Origin: a virus
IMG/VR virus record: IMGVR_UViG_3300037485_000174
Span: 1 to 30,122 of that record
Reading direction: 5' to 3' (one strand)
DNA length: 30,122 bases
Shown here: positions 6,618-15,389 of the stretch, in pieces
Layout of the letters: each line of letters starts with the position of its first letter
How positions within the stretch are numbered: the first letter of the stretch is position 1
The notes under the pieces: generated by a model
What the model was told of the DNA's origin: nothing
The model's database searches: none
What the model saw: only the letters and a program-made list of their open reading frames with translations
Program-made: the position numbers and the translations under genes

Positions 6618-8543
6618 TCCTAAAGTTGCATTTTGAACAATACCTCTGTTTAATGATTGTTGGCTAGTTACATCTCCACCCACTACAAATGCTTTTAAAG
6701 GTTGGCTTTCTTTACCGGCTATACTTTCTGCTATTTGATTTGCTCCACTTGGCCCTACTACGTTAAAACTTGGTGCTGGTGGTACTGCTCCTCCACCTCC
6801 ACCGGCTGCTCCTCCACCGCCACCTCCACCGCCTGAAAGTAATGCTTTTGCTCTTGCAATATTAGCCAAAATTGTAGCCGTACCAGTAGCATAAAATGCT
6901 ATTTTAGTTGCTAAATATACTGCTGGTGCTGCTGGTCCGGGTGCTCCAGTTGCTGCACCAGCTGCACTTTGTTCTGTTCCTTGCATCATTTTTGAAAATG
7001 CGACTGCACTATCTACACCTATCTGAACTAAAGCTAGTGCTTTCATAGCTGCTTGACCGGCTTTGCCTTTTGCTAATCCAGTTGCTTGTATTGAAGATAA
7101 TAATTCCTCTCCACTCTTTGCTATACTTCCTACTGCTTCTGTTGTAGCTTGAAATGATTGTATTTTTCTTTGTCTTTCCTCTTCCTCTCTTTTTTCTCTT
7201 TCTGATACACTATCGTAGTATATTTGAGCAAGTGCTAATTCTTGTGCTCTTTGTCTTTCTAACTCTTCCTCTTTAAATTTAACATCGTTAGCTGCTTTAT
7301 TTTCAAGTCCAGTTACGTCTATTTCATCTGGTATTTGTATATCCTCTTCTCTTAATTTTTTATTATATTCGTCTGTTAGTTTTTTTAAGTTTTCTAATTT
7401 TTCGTGCTCTGATAAAACTTCGTCTTTTTTATGTTGTTTGCCTTTTTCTGCATCCTCAGCATCCTGCTTATTTTTACTAACTCTATAACCGTCTCTTTCA
7501 TTTGTTAAATCTTTTATTGCATCCTGAGTAGCTTTTAAAGTTGCTGCTCCTTCTGCTTTAGTTTTAGCTGGGTCAAAAGCTAATTTAGTAATATAGTCAG
7601 TTGCTTTTGAGGCAAAATTCTCATCTATCTTTCCTTTGATTTCAATGCCGGGGATTTTATTAGCTAAATCAATTATTTTATTAATTGCAGTTGCAGCAGT
7701 TTCAAATAATATTCTTTGCGGAATACTTACAAAATCTATAAAAGATTTTAACCTTTCGTAATTTCTTTCAGCAGCCTCTGCTTCTAGTTTATTAGTTAAC
7801 TGTAATCCTTTTACTCTGCTAATATTTGCATCAATAGTCGCTTGAGTTGCTTTTATTTTAATATCTAAAATTTGCTGCTCACTTTTACCTTGTAATTTTA
7901 AGGTATTGTCCATCGACTTTGCAGCCTTTAAATTTTCATTTGCTGTCTGTACATTTTGTTCTGCTAATTGGTTTAACTTTTTTTGTTCATTTGAAACTCC
8001 ATTGACTGCCTCTTTAATATCATCCCAATAAGCATATAAAGCACCAGCAGCAATTACTAATAAACCTATTCCAGTAGCACCTATTGCATTTTTAATTCCA
8101 GCAAAAACACTTTTAGCAACTGCACCTAATTGTTGAAAGCTATCTCTTGCCTCTCCTAATCCTTGCAGACCTTGTGCCAAAGCCATAGCACTCTGAACTT
8201 GTAAAAGTTGCTCTTGTAATTTTTTACTCTCAACTCCAGCTAAACCTAAAGCACCTTGATAAGCAGCAAAACCACTCGCCACGCCAGTAAGTGATGAACT
8301 TAATGCTTTAAATTTTGCATCTGGATTAAATGCATCGGTTAAGGTTTTTGCATCGCCTATACGGTCTTTTAGTTCTGCTGCTCTTTTAGCTGCTTCGACC
8401 GCCTCTCTTGAAGTTGCACCAAATTTATCGGCCAAAGTTTGAACATCTGCTTGTGCTTCTCTTAATTGGCTTTTTAAACTACCTAAAGACTTGTCTGCTT
8501 GTTGAGCATTTACGTTTAAATTAATATCTATTTCTTGTGCCAT
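6615..8543 (-). CDS. Tail tape measure protein
   Basis: The product has 642 residues. Residues 1-70 form a helical start rich in Ala, Lys and Glu (QQADKSLGSLKSQLREAQAD). Residues 153-172 are a hydrophobic segment (IGATGIGLLVIAAGALYAYW), as usual for tape measures that later act on the host membrane. Residues 370-450 are a charged coiled coil, and near 570 there are two glycine runs before a Pro-rich stretch. At about 0.15 nm per residue it would set a tail near 95 nm, which is my estimate. It follows the tail hub gene and a 50-codon gene that overlaps it by 16 nt. No lysozyme or peptidase domain is visible. Confidence 0.85.
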   Translation of the reverse strand: MAQEIDINLNVNAQQADKSLGSLKSQLREAQADVQTLADKFGATSREAVEAAKRAAELKDRIGDAKTLTDAFNPDAKFKALSSSLTGVASGFAAYQGALGLAGVESKKLQEQLLQVQSAMALAQGLQGLGEARDSFQQLGAVAKSVFAGIKNAIGATGIGLLVIAAGALYAYWDDIKEAVNGVSNEQKKLNQLAEQNVQTANENLKAAKSMDNTLKLQGKSEQQILDIKIKATQATIDANISRVKGLQLTNKLEAEAAERNYERLKSFIDFVSIPQRILFETAATAINKIIDLANKIPGIEIKGKIDENFASKATDYITKLAFDPAKTKAEGAATLKATQDAIKDLTNERDGYRVSKNKQDAEDAEKGKQHKKDEVLSEHEKLENLKKLTDEYNKKLREEDIQIPDEIDVTGLENKAANDVKFKEEELERQRAQELALAQIYYDSVSEREKREEEERQRKIQSFQATTEAVGSIAKSGEELLSSIQATGLAKGKAGQAAMKALALVQIGVDSAVAFSKMMQGTEQSAAGAATGAPGPAAPAVYLATKIAFYATGTATILANIARAKALLSGGGGGGGGAAGGGGGAVPPAPSFNVVGPSGANQIAESIAGKESQPLKAFVVGGDVTSQQSLNRGIVQNATLG

Positions 8544-8680
8544 TTCAATAGTCTTTTATGTTGTTTAAATGCTTCCATCCAAGTTTCTGGATGTTTGTTT
8601 TTTCCCTTTGCTATTTCTATAAATTCACTCTGTCCGTAGTGACTAGATGCTTTTAGTAAGTTTAATATTTGCTCTATCAT
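8528..8680 (-). CDS. Small tail-module protein, 50 residues, unknown function
   Basis: The start shares ATGA with the stop of the large tail protein, and the end overlaps the tape measure start by 16 nt. The product begins MIEQILNLLKASSHYGQSEF and ends WMEAFKQHKRLLKWHKK. It is helical with a strongly basic C-terminus and no membrane segment. The double overlap in a packed operon makes translation very likely. It may help tape measure or hub assembly, but I do not recognise a family. Confidence 0.7.
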   Translation of the reverse strand: MIEQILNLLKASSHYGQSEFIEIAKGKNKHPETWMEAFKQHKRLLKWHKK

Positions 8681-11310
8681 ATTGCAGTCTGTGTTACCAT
8701 TATATATTCTAATTTTTGTGATACTCCTCCTATTCTATAATCTAATATTACTGAATCGTATCTGTCTAATCCAGTTGCATTTGCTGGTACTGTAACACTT
8801 AATGTTATATCGGTTTTATTATTATTTGAGTCAGTATAAGTTAAGAATCCAGCCGGTGATTTTACATCAAAAGTATCGTAATCATTTAAATATATTACTA
8901 AATCAAATGTTAATGCTTGGTTGTCTGTTTGTATGTTATCCATACTTGCTATTCTATACCCTACTGTACTTGCAGCATTTAATCCTCTGTAATCTGTCAA
9001 TAGTTCCAAATTAGTTTCTCCGGTTGTTAAATCAGTAGTGAATGAATTAATTATATATCTTTTGTTTCTAATAACTAACCTATCGTTTAAAGCAATTCCT
9101 AAAGGAATACCACTTCCATTTGTTACTGTACTTCCTAGTAGACTTGCCGGTAGTAATGCTTTTACTTTTATTAATCTAGTTTTAATATCATAAAGATTGT
9201 CTACAAAGTTTTTATAGTGTCTATAATATAGTCCTTGTGGGGCAAGTAAATTTAGCCAACTAGATTGCTCGTTACCAAAATTCATAGTCATTAATTGTGA
9301 GTGGTTTGCATCTGTCGGCATACTATCATACTCATTTGAGAAACGATTATAGTTGCTTATTTGTGTTGCTGCTCCACTTGAATTAGTCATATAAATTCTA
9401 TCAGCACCAGTTAACGGAGTCACTAATGAATTACAATAAATAAGCATTGGTTTTGGTGTATATGGATTGTTGTCTTTATCTACTAATGTCGCAGTCTGAA
9501 ATAATTTGCCTTGCTTTGGAACTTCAAATAAAACATTCTCAAAGGGTAGTTTAATATCATAAGTTGATGACTCTGTAATCTTATCTGAATTGTAAATTAA
9601 ATCTCCATAATTTTGTTGATATAAACCTTTGTAGGCATTGTTTAAGATATTCTTACTTTCCTCGTATTTAAAGTTTATACTTTTGAATAACGTTGGCTTA
9701 TTTATGCTCATTTCGTTTTCATAAGTGTACTCTGTTATATCTAATGTTTTACCAGCGTTGTAATACATTTCAAGAGGTATAAACTCATAAATATTGTTTG
9801 GTCTTGGAATAATCATTAAGTTAAATGCCTTTATTATACCAGTAATAAAATCCACAATTTTAATATCCGGCATATAATTACCTATTGGAATATAAGTGTT
9901 TGTAGTATTATTACTAATAGCTCGACAGAGTATTTGATTAATACTGCCGAAATTTGTAGTTCTGTTTCTTAAATGTTCTGTTTTTACTAAACTTAAAGTA
10001 GAGTTAATTGTCATTGAACTACTAGAACTTATTTTAAATGTGTACGAATGTGACGGACCAGTTCCTATTGGATTTGATATTAATTGGTCTATTATAATCC
10101 AATCAGTAGAAACTCCTATTAACTCTAAAGCAGTAAAAAGTATTCCATCTCTATAAACATAAATAGTATATGGTAATGTTATATTTGAAGGTGTAAAAGC
10201 AATAGCAATACCTAATGTTTTAGATATTATTTGATAAGTTGTGGTATTACTAAAAGTTACATAACTTGAATTAGAAATTGTAAGAGTATCTGTTACGAAA
10301 TTTATTTCTGGAAATGCTGGAGAAGACGGTAATAATGCAGTAAAATTTACTAATATAGGTTCACTTTTAAAAGTTATTGTTTCTGCTGGTTTTAAATATA
10401 AATATAGTTTTGTCCATTGGTCTAAATTAAAAAAACTTCCGGTAAATGTTATTTCATATTTTGCTTGTATTCTTGCGAATATATCTGAAACTTTTATTGC
10501 TGGAAATAACTCATTCCATAGTATAGCACCAGCTAAAGTAGTAATGTCTTCTGTTGGTCTTAATGGGTCTTGGTAATAAAATTTTTTTCGATAACCTATT
10601 AATGGATATTTGACTCCAGCAATATCAGTTGTTATTCTAGTTTTTACATTTGTACTAGTATACTCGTGATTAAAACTTGAAAAATCTAAACTTTGTAATT
10701 TTTCGTCTTTAATTATATCTTTTATTTGAGTTAGTTTGCCGTAAAAAGTAACTGAATAGCTTTCAATAAATCCATTCTTTTTGTCTGCCTTCTCTAGTTG
10801 AATAGTTCCGTTTCTAAATCTATGCGTGTTAATCTCGATATAAGCATCGTATCTCATTCTGTGGTCAAATCCATTATCGACAGAACTTTCGTACCAATGC
10901 GATAATATTTGATTGTTCTTATTTGATGCTGGTATTGTAAACGACTGCGTGTAGTCAGTATATAATTTACCTATGTCGTTTGCGTTCCCAATCTGGGAAG
11001 TTATACTTATTTTTTCGTCTTTAAATAAATCTAGTCTTTGGTAATCACTTCTATAAATTTCAAACGTGTCAGTTGCTTGTACCGGTAAATCATATTGTAA
11101 AGTTAAAACTGTTGTAGTGTTTGAAAGAATCCAACTTGTTAAATTGTTACTTATTCCGGAAGTCATTTTAATATAATATCCTACGTACTGATTTGTAGTC
11201 ATAGTTATACTAGGAGTGACTGTAAAAAATGGCGATGCATTATCGCTGTTAATTGTGCCTCCTATTACTAAAGTATTTTTTTTAATATAAACCTCTACGC
11301 TTAATTTCAT
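8677..11310 (-). CDS. Large tail tip or hub protein
   Basis: The product has 877 residues. 'LFKDEKISITSQIGNANDIGKLYTDYTQSFTIPAS' followed by 'NNQILSHWYESSVDNGFDHRMRYDAYIEIN' and 'GTIQLEKADKKNGFIESYSVTFYGKL' is a motif series I know from large tail proteins of Flavobacteriia phages. The middle part is beta-rich and low in charge. A later segment (PDIKIVDFITGIIKAFNLMIIPRPNNIYEFIPL) resembles the baseplate-hub fold that closes the tail tip. The end is a beta domain. It overlaps the previous gene by 1 nt (TAATG). Its exact part in adsorption is inferred from size and position before the tape measure. Confidence 0.65.
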   Translation of the reverse strand: MKLSVEVYIKKNTLVIGGTINSDNASPFFTVTPSITMTTNQYVGYYIKMTSGISNNLTSWILSNTTTVLTLQYDLPVQATDTFEIYRSDYQRLDLFKDEKISITSQIGNANDIGKLYTDYTQSFTIPASNKNNQILSHWYESSVDNGFDHRMRYDAYIEINTHRFRNGTIQLEKADKKNGFIESYSVTFYGKLTQIKDIIKDEKLQSLDFSSFNHEYTSTNVKTRITTDIAGVKYPLIGYRKKFYYQDPLRPTEDITTLAGAILWNELFPAIKVSDIFARIQAKYEITFTGSFFNLDQWTKLYLYLKPAETITFKSEPILVNFTALLPSSPAFPEINFVTDTLTISNSSYVTFSNTTTYQIISKTLGIAIAFTPSNITLPYTIYVYRDGILFTALELIGVSTDWIIIDQLISNPIGTGPSHSYTFKISSSSSMTINSTLSLVKTEHLRNRTTNFGSINQILCRAISNNTTNTYIPIGNYMPDIKIVDFITGIIKAFNLMIIPRPNNIYEFIPLEMYYNAGKTLDITEYTYENEMSINKPTLFKSINFKYEESKNILNNAYKGLYQQNYGDLIYNSDKITESSTYDIKLPFENVLFEVPKQGKLFQTATLVDKDNNPYTPKPMLIYCNSLVTPLTGADRIYMTNSSGAATQISNYNRFSNEYDSMPTDANHSQLMTMNFGNEQSSWLNLLAPQGLYYRHYKNFVDNLYDIKTRLIKVKALLPASLLGSTVTNGSGIPLGIALNDRLVIRNKRYIINSFTTDLTTGETNLELLTDYRGLNAASTVGYRIASMDNIQTDNQALTFDLVIYLNDYDTFDVKSPAGFLTYTDSNNNKTDITLSVTVPANATGLDRYDSVILDYRIGGVSQKLEYIMVTQTAI

Positions 11311-12389
11311 TATACGATATTGTTTATTAGTTTATTAGCAAAGTCAAACTCTAAAGTATAGTTTATATTTTTGTCTTTTAAATATATTTTCTTTTGCATA
11401 CTGCTAGTTTTTATTGTAACTGGTATTTCGTAATTTGTAAGTAATATTGTTTCACTTAACATCATATCTTGAATTAACTCAAAATACTCCTCGTCTATCC
11501 ATCCGGTGTTAACTTTTATACTTCCATTTCCATTTACATTAAATGGCTTTGTTTGGCCTCTACGTGGGTCATAGTTTACATTCTTTTGCATCAAAGCGTA
11601 ATCGCTATTTTTTATATTAATAGAATTATAACTTGCTTTAAAAAATGTAAATTGATTCCAGCCTCCGTACTTATTCACAAACCACATAGCTTGTACTGGA
11701 TAAGTAGGCTCGCACACGTCTACTGTTTCAATTTTATATATTTGCTCATTACTTTCGTTTTGTATAGATACATATACACTATCGTTATATACTAAAGGAA
11801 TTGCGTAATTAAAAAAGTCATTCTCTCCATTATAAAATACTGTTGTTTTTAATAACGTATTACTTTTGTCATACCATCTTGCTTTATAAACATCGTCTAT
11901 GTTTTTACAAATAAAATTATAATAAGGTATTGTGTCACTCCAGTAAACTTTTTTACTTCCATCTGCAAGTAATAAATATGGAAATGGGTCTGTAATATCG
12001 TAATTCATTCCCTCCTCTACTGTGCTATACCCATTTACACCAACAAAAGAAATTGTACTCAATAAAGTATATGTAGTTCCATTTGTGCTATAATACGTTC
12101 TATACTCTCCTATGCACCATTCTTTACTAGTGGCTTGTGTTACATTAGCAGAATTGTAATTTAATTTATATTTATCTATGTACTCTAGAATGAATGGAGA
12201 TATATTGTAATTTGTTTCTGTTTGTGTTACAGATGCAATTCCCTCACTCATTATATAAGTTGGCACTGTTGGTACAGTATTTCCTTTGTTCCAAAGTTTT
12301 AACTCTACTTTAGTTCTTACTTGAGTTGCCTCATTTATAATTATTTGAAATGGACTTCTGGCTAGTATTACTTTTATTGATGCCGGCAT
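11310..12389 (-). CDS. Tail structural protein, beta-rich (distal tail type)
   Basis: The product has 359 residues, begins MPASIKVILARSPFQIIINE and is nearly all beta. The stretch 'YPVQAMWFVNKYGGWNQFTFFKASYNSINIK' is a recurring pattern in tail proteins of Bacteroidota phages, and 'GSIKVNTGWIDEEYFELIQDMMLSE' follows it. It has tyrosine-rich surfaces and no membrane segment. It is 1 nt from the gp10-like gene before it and overlaps the hub gene after it by 1 nt, so it most likely belongs to the tail tip beside the hub. I cannot say whether it is a distal tail protein in the strict sense. Confidence 0.55.
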   Translation of the reverse strand: MPASIKVILARSPFQIIINEATQVRTKVELKLWNKGNTVPTVPTYIMSEGIASVTQTETNYNISPFILEYIDKYKLNYNSANVTQATSKEWCIGEYRTYYSTNGTTYTLLSTISFVGVNGYSTVEEGMNYDITDPFPYLLLADGSKKVYWSDTIPYYNFICKNIDDVYKARWYDKSNTLLKTTVFYNGENDFFNYAIPLVYNDSVYVSIQNESNEQIYKIETVDVCEPTYPVQAMWFVNKYGGWNQFTFFKASYNSINIKNSDYALMQKNVNYDPRRGQTKPFNVNGNGSIKVNTGWIDEEYFELIQDMMLSETILLTNYEIPVTIKTSSMQKKIYLKDKNINYTLEFDFANKLINNIV

Positions 12390-12390
12390 A

Positions 12391-12939
12391 TTATTTGAAG
12401 TTTGATTTTGCTATTAATTCTACTGTTGATTTTACATCCAGAGCGAATGCCTCTGCTATTTCTTTGGGCATTAATTTTATATTCTCTTCTATTGCATCTT
12501 TTAAAAAGTAAGTTGGTTTAATACCTTGATGGTAAACTGACTCTCTGACTGCAAACGGACTTAATCCTCTTTTGTTACTCCACGATACAAAATGTTTAAC
12601 ACTTGGTTTAACTCCCTCTTTAAAACTGTAAGGACTATCTCCGCCATTTTGCTTCCACATCTTTCCTTTGTTGTTTGTTCTTTTAAAGGTGCTTGTCATC
12701 TTTCTTACTCCTCCTACTCCTCTGACTCCCTTATCTACAAATGCTCCATAGTCTGACATTCCTATATTCAAACTAAATGACCGCTTCATAAATTTAACTC
12801 CGTTATTAACTACACTTTTTTCTAGTGTGCCGGTGTCAACTTTCTTTTTGTCTTTTAAGTTCTGCTTTGCATCTGCGACTACCTTATCTCCAAATGCATT
12901 CATTGCCTCTACTAAATGTTCAAACTTTATATTTAACAT
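12391..12939 (-). CDS. HK97 gp10-like head-tail or tail completion protein
   Basis: The product has 182 residues. The N-terminal helix (FGDKVVADAKQNLKDKKKVDTGTLEKSV) followed by 'SLNIGMSDYGAFVDKGVRGVGG' is typical for the gp10 family that helps join or complete siphovirus tails. The longer C-terminal part (VSWSNKRGLSPFAVRESVYHQGIKPTYFLKDAIEENI) is usual for the Bacteroidota versions. It overlaps the gene before it by 7 nt and lies between the tail terminator candidate and the tail tip genes. Confidence 0.7.
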   Translation of the reverse strand: MLNIKFEHLVEAMNAFGDKVVADAKQNLKDKKKVDTGTLEKSVVNNGVKFMKRSFSLNIGMSDYGAFVDKGVRGVGGVRKMTSTFKRTNNKGKMWKQNGGDSPYSFKEGVKPSVKHFVSWSNKRGLSPFAVRESVYHQGIKPTYFLKDAIEENIKLMPKEIAEAFALDVKSTVELIAKSNFK

Positions 12940-13403
12940 TTGGATATGTCATTAGGTACATTTATCGTTATGTCTGTTTGGTAACCGGTTAACATATTCT
13001 CCATCTCCTTATCTATTACATCGCTATCTGGATTACCTTCTAACTCCCAACCGTCTTTGTATATTGTAGACTGCTTTAAACGGCTCAATAAACGATTAAT
13101 AACATAGAGTTGGTTAGATAGTATATACATAGTATTATCGTTCCCATAAACGCCTATTTCAGCTTCCTTTGATATATTAACTATATCTAGATTATATATG
13201 CTCAAATTAAACGATAGAGTATTCTCGTTGTGTCTTATTGAGTTTAGCATTATATGGCTCAAAGGAAAGATAGTATTTTTAGCCAAATCAATTTCGGTTA
13301 GTCTTCCTACTGTAACTTTGTTTACAAATGGATTGCTTAATAGTTCCTCGTTTAAAGAATCTATAATATTATACAATGCCTCTACTCCTTTTTTATCGTC
13401 CAT
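12933..13403 (-). CDS. Tail terminator or tail completion-like protein
   Basis: The product has 156 residues. 'VTVGRLTEIDLAKNTIFPLSHIMLNSIRHNENTLSFNLSIYNLDIVNIS', a Leu-rich helix 'SNQLYVINRLLSRL', and the end 'LTGYQTDITINVPNDISKC' form a mixed alpha/beta plan like tail terminator subunits, which cap the tail tube at the neck. The ATG overlaps the end of the frameshifted chaperone by 11 nt. The family is one I have seen in Bacteroidota phages without a proven role, so the function is inferred from fold plan and neighbours. Confidence 0.55.
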   Translation of the reverse strand: MDDKKGVEALYNIIDSLNEELLSNPFVNKVTVGRLTEIDLAKNTIFPLSHIMLNSIRHNENTLSFNLSIYNLDIVNISKEAEIGVYGNDNTMYILSNQLYVINRLLSRLKQSTIYKDGWELEGNPDSDVIDKEMENMLTGYQTDITINVPNDISKC

Positions 13404-14156
13404 ACTTTCTATTTATTTTTTCTAATTGCTTTGCTCTTAACTCTGCCTTATCTAACTTATAAGATAGAAACTTTAGACACAAGTGCATATTTAATTTTGT
13501 GACCTTTTCAATTCTTGTAACATCGTTTTTAGCGAGTTCAGCGAGTGAAGCAAACCATCCCCACTCTTTTGAAAACTGGCTTTCTGTCGAGAACTCATCT
13601 TGCTCATTTCCTGCTCCAAAGAGCAAAGGGTAGATGTCACTAAATCCAAGCCTAAATTCCAAAAAAAAACCCTTGCTCCTAATACAATATTTATAGGCAT
13701 CTCTTTTAGTATCTCGTGGTACTTATCTCCTTCGTATTTCTCTATTAGATATTTACCATCTTTGCCTCTTCCGGTTACTGGTCTGTATAAAACTGCCATA
13801 GCAGTAACAATATCCTCTAGGTTGTCTATGTTATTATTTACGTCTAGAAACTCTCCAAATGATAAGTTGTCTAATTTAGGAATCCATCCGAACTCTATAC
13901 CTCCTAGTTTGAAACTTTCAATATGTGAAGCATCTCCAGAAAGTAAGTCAACTATTATTTTTACTACTTTATTTGCAGAGTCAGCATCTATCTGTTTGGC
14001 TTGGTCTTCTGTTATCTCGCAGAATATCTCTAGCATTTTTAAACCTAGATATGTCTCTTGGTTTTTTTGGCTCTTACTATACTCAAACTCTTTTAGGTAT
14101 CTTTGGTATTTGCTTAAACTGATTTCCTCTAGTGTACTTGGTACTATTAATTTCAT
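13393..14156 (-). CDS. Tail assembly chaperone, long form made by -1 frameshifting
   Basis: Two frames join here. The first (start 14156) encodes 165 residues up to VFF at the run of nine T on the minus strand (13661-13669). A slip of one base back continues in the second frame (LEFRLGFSDIYPLLFG) to the stop at 13393, giving 254 residues. The second part has 'FSKEWGWFASLAELAKNDVTRIEKVTKLNMHLCLKFL', which I recognise from tail chaperones of Bacteroidota phages. Tail assembly chaperones of siphophages (G and GT of lambda) are classically made this way, keep the tape measure soluble and recruit tail tube subunits. The usual place, early in the tail operon, fits. A miscounted T run in one continuous gene is the alternative. 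Confidence 0.75.
13491..14156 (-). CDS. Tail assembly chaperone, short form (no frameshift)
   Basis: Read without slipping, the frame from 14156 gives 221 residues and ends at 13491. The first 165 residues (MKLIVPSTLEEISLSKYQRYLKEF onward) are shared with the long form. The last 56 (from WNLGLDLVTS) are Ser- and Gln-rich with no familiar pattern, and lie opposite the conserved FSKEWGWFASL part of the other frame. If the slip is real, this would be the more abundant product, like gpG. The long unshifted tail is unusual, since in many phages the short form stops soon after the slip site. Confidence 0.55.
   Translation of the reverse strand: MKLIVPSTLEEISLSKYQRYLKEFEYSKSQKNQETYLGLKMLEIFCEITEDQAKQIDADSANKVVKIIVDLLSGDASHIESFKLGGIEFGWIPKLDNLSFGEFLDVNNNIDNLEDIVTAMAVLYRPVTGRGKDGKYLIEKYEGDKYHEILKEMPINIVLGARVFFWNLGLDLVTSTLCSLEQEMSKMSSRQKASFQKSGDGLLHSLNSLKTMLQELKRSQN
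13661..13672 (-). other. Candidate -1 slippery site
   Basis: On the minus strand this is GGGTTTTTTTTT, followed by GG. In the zero frame it reads GTT TTT TTT TGG, so tRNAs on TTT codons can re-pair perfectly after a one-base slip. It lies at codons 163-166 of the chaperone gene, exactly where the conserved reading frame changes. Confidence 0.7.
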
Positions 14157-14159
14157 AAC

Positions 14160-14176
14160 TATATAACGTTTGTTTA
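14160..14176 (-). promoter_or_regulatory. Conserved CGTTATAT element, copy before the tail chaperone
   Basis: On the minus strand this reads TAAACAAACGTTATATA and ends 3 nt before the ATG at 14156, the same distance as at the neck gene. It separates the terminase genes from the tail module, a sensible point for a late promoter. Confidence 0.6.
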
Positions 14177-14192
14177 TTTTATTTGTGAGTGT

Positions 14193-15389
14193 TTATTTAA
14201 TTGCGTATGTTCCTCTGTTTTTTAATTCTTTGATTGCTTGGTAAGATAATGCCAAACTAATTACACTATCGTCGTGTACTCCTTGTGGTGCAGAATATTG
14301 TACGTTACGTGTAGTTTGATTGTATATGTACGTGAATGCTTCTAACTCATCTATTAGCCAACTGATATTTAATATCTGAATGTCTTTCTGTTCAAATAGT
14401 ACTGCTAGGTCTTCTATCATTATAGGCTTGGTCTTTGTGCTTGTGACAAATGGATATACTCTTTTACCACATATCTTTTTAAGCATCTCATAAAAGACGT
14501 CTCCTTGGTTGTTTACCTCGACATATACTTTTGCATTGTACTCATTTATCTTTGCTCCTACCTTCTCTATTATTCTGGTCCACTCGTCGTGTCTCCAGCG
14601 TTCACAATATACTATTTGTTTGTGTTCATTTATTATTGTGAGTACTGTGTAATCATCTGCTCGTCCAATATCCAAACCTCCGTAATATACATTTGAGTTT
14701 GATGGCTCTCCGATGCACTCTCTTACATTTGCAAATAGTCCACTTGAATTATCTAGAAACTCTGCTAGGTACTCTTGTCTAAATATGTGGCTAGGTAAAC
14801 TTCTTTTTCTCTCTTCTAAATCTAACTCGTTTATGAATGGAGTATCGTAAGAAGTAAAGTGAAAGTACTTATATCTGTTGTCATAGTTTGGCTGGAGAGA
14901 TAGTGTATGAAAGTGATTCTTTCCTTTGGGTGTAGATATGAATATAACCTTTTTACCTTTGACTAGAACTGTTGCAGAAAGTACCTCGCTCCAAAGTTCC
15001 TCTCTTGTAAATGCAACCTCGTCAATTATTAAATAGTCAAATGTATTTCCTCTAATATTGTCCGGTCTCTCTCCAGAGAAAAAAGAGATAGTACTTCCAA
15101 ATCCTTTGACTGTTAACTCGCTTTGATTAAACTCAAAAAAGCCACTCGTTCTGGTGGCCTTCTCTAATTCGCTAAATACTTTTTTACCTTGTTTATATAC
15201 AGGAGTAACCCAAGCAATATTGCAACCTCTATTATTGATTGCCCAGTATAACATTTGATTAATAGCCAACATCGTTTTACCAAACTGCCTACCGATATTC
15301 AATACATAGTATTTGTATGGCTCTTTATTAATTGAGTCGTGTATCTGTCTTTGGTTTGTATGTGGCTTATATCCTTTTATGCTACTCAT
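14193..15389 (-). CDS. terL: Terminase large subunit
   Basis: This is the packaging motor: an ATPase that drives DNA into the prohead and a nuclease that cuts it. I chose the ATG of MSSIKGYKPHTNQRQIHD (398 residues), which overlaps the small-subunit stop by 8 nt. A frame start 9 nt upstream uses TTG and is less likely. Walker A is GRQFGKT (33-39), Walker B is LIIDE (120-124), and the coupling motif STPKGKNHF lies at 152-160. The RNase H-like nuclease has Asp 240 in GGLDIGRADD, Glu 291 in YVEVNN and Asp 373-374 in HDDSV. It is short compared with many terminases, but all key residues are present. Confidence 0.93.
   Translation of the reverse strand: MSSIKGYKPHTNQRQIHDSINKEPYKYYVLNIGRQFGKTMLAINQMLYWAINNRGCNIAWVTPVYKQGKKVFSELEKATRTSGFFEFNQSELTVKGFGSTISFFSGERPDNIRGNTFDYLIIDEVAFTREELWSEVLSATVLVKGKKVIFISTPKGKNHFHTLSLQPNYDNRYKYFHFTSYDTPFINELDLEERKRSLPSHIFRQEYLAEFLDNSSGLFANVRECIGEPSNSNVYYGGLDIGRADDYTVLTIINEHKQIVYCERWRHDEWTRIIEKVGAKINEYNAKVYVEVNNQGDVFYEMLKKICGKRVYPFVTSTKTKPIMIEDLAVLFEQKDIQILNISWLIDELEAFTYIYNQTTRNVQYSAPQGVHDDSVISLALSYQAIKELKNRGTYAIK

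Noticed and set aside
13600-14166. A 188-codon frame on the plus strand opposite the tail chaperone
   Set aside because: It is the complement of a well-supported gene, has Ser-rich composition typical of a shadow frame, and no plus-strand promoter or neighbour supports it.
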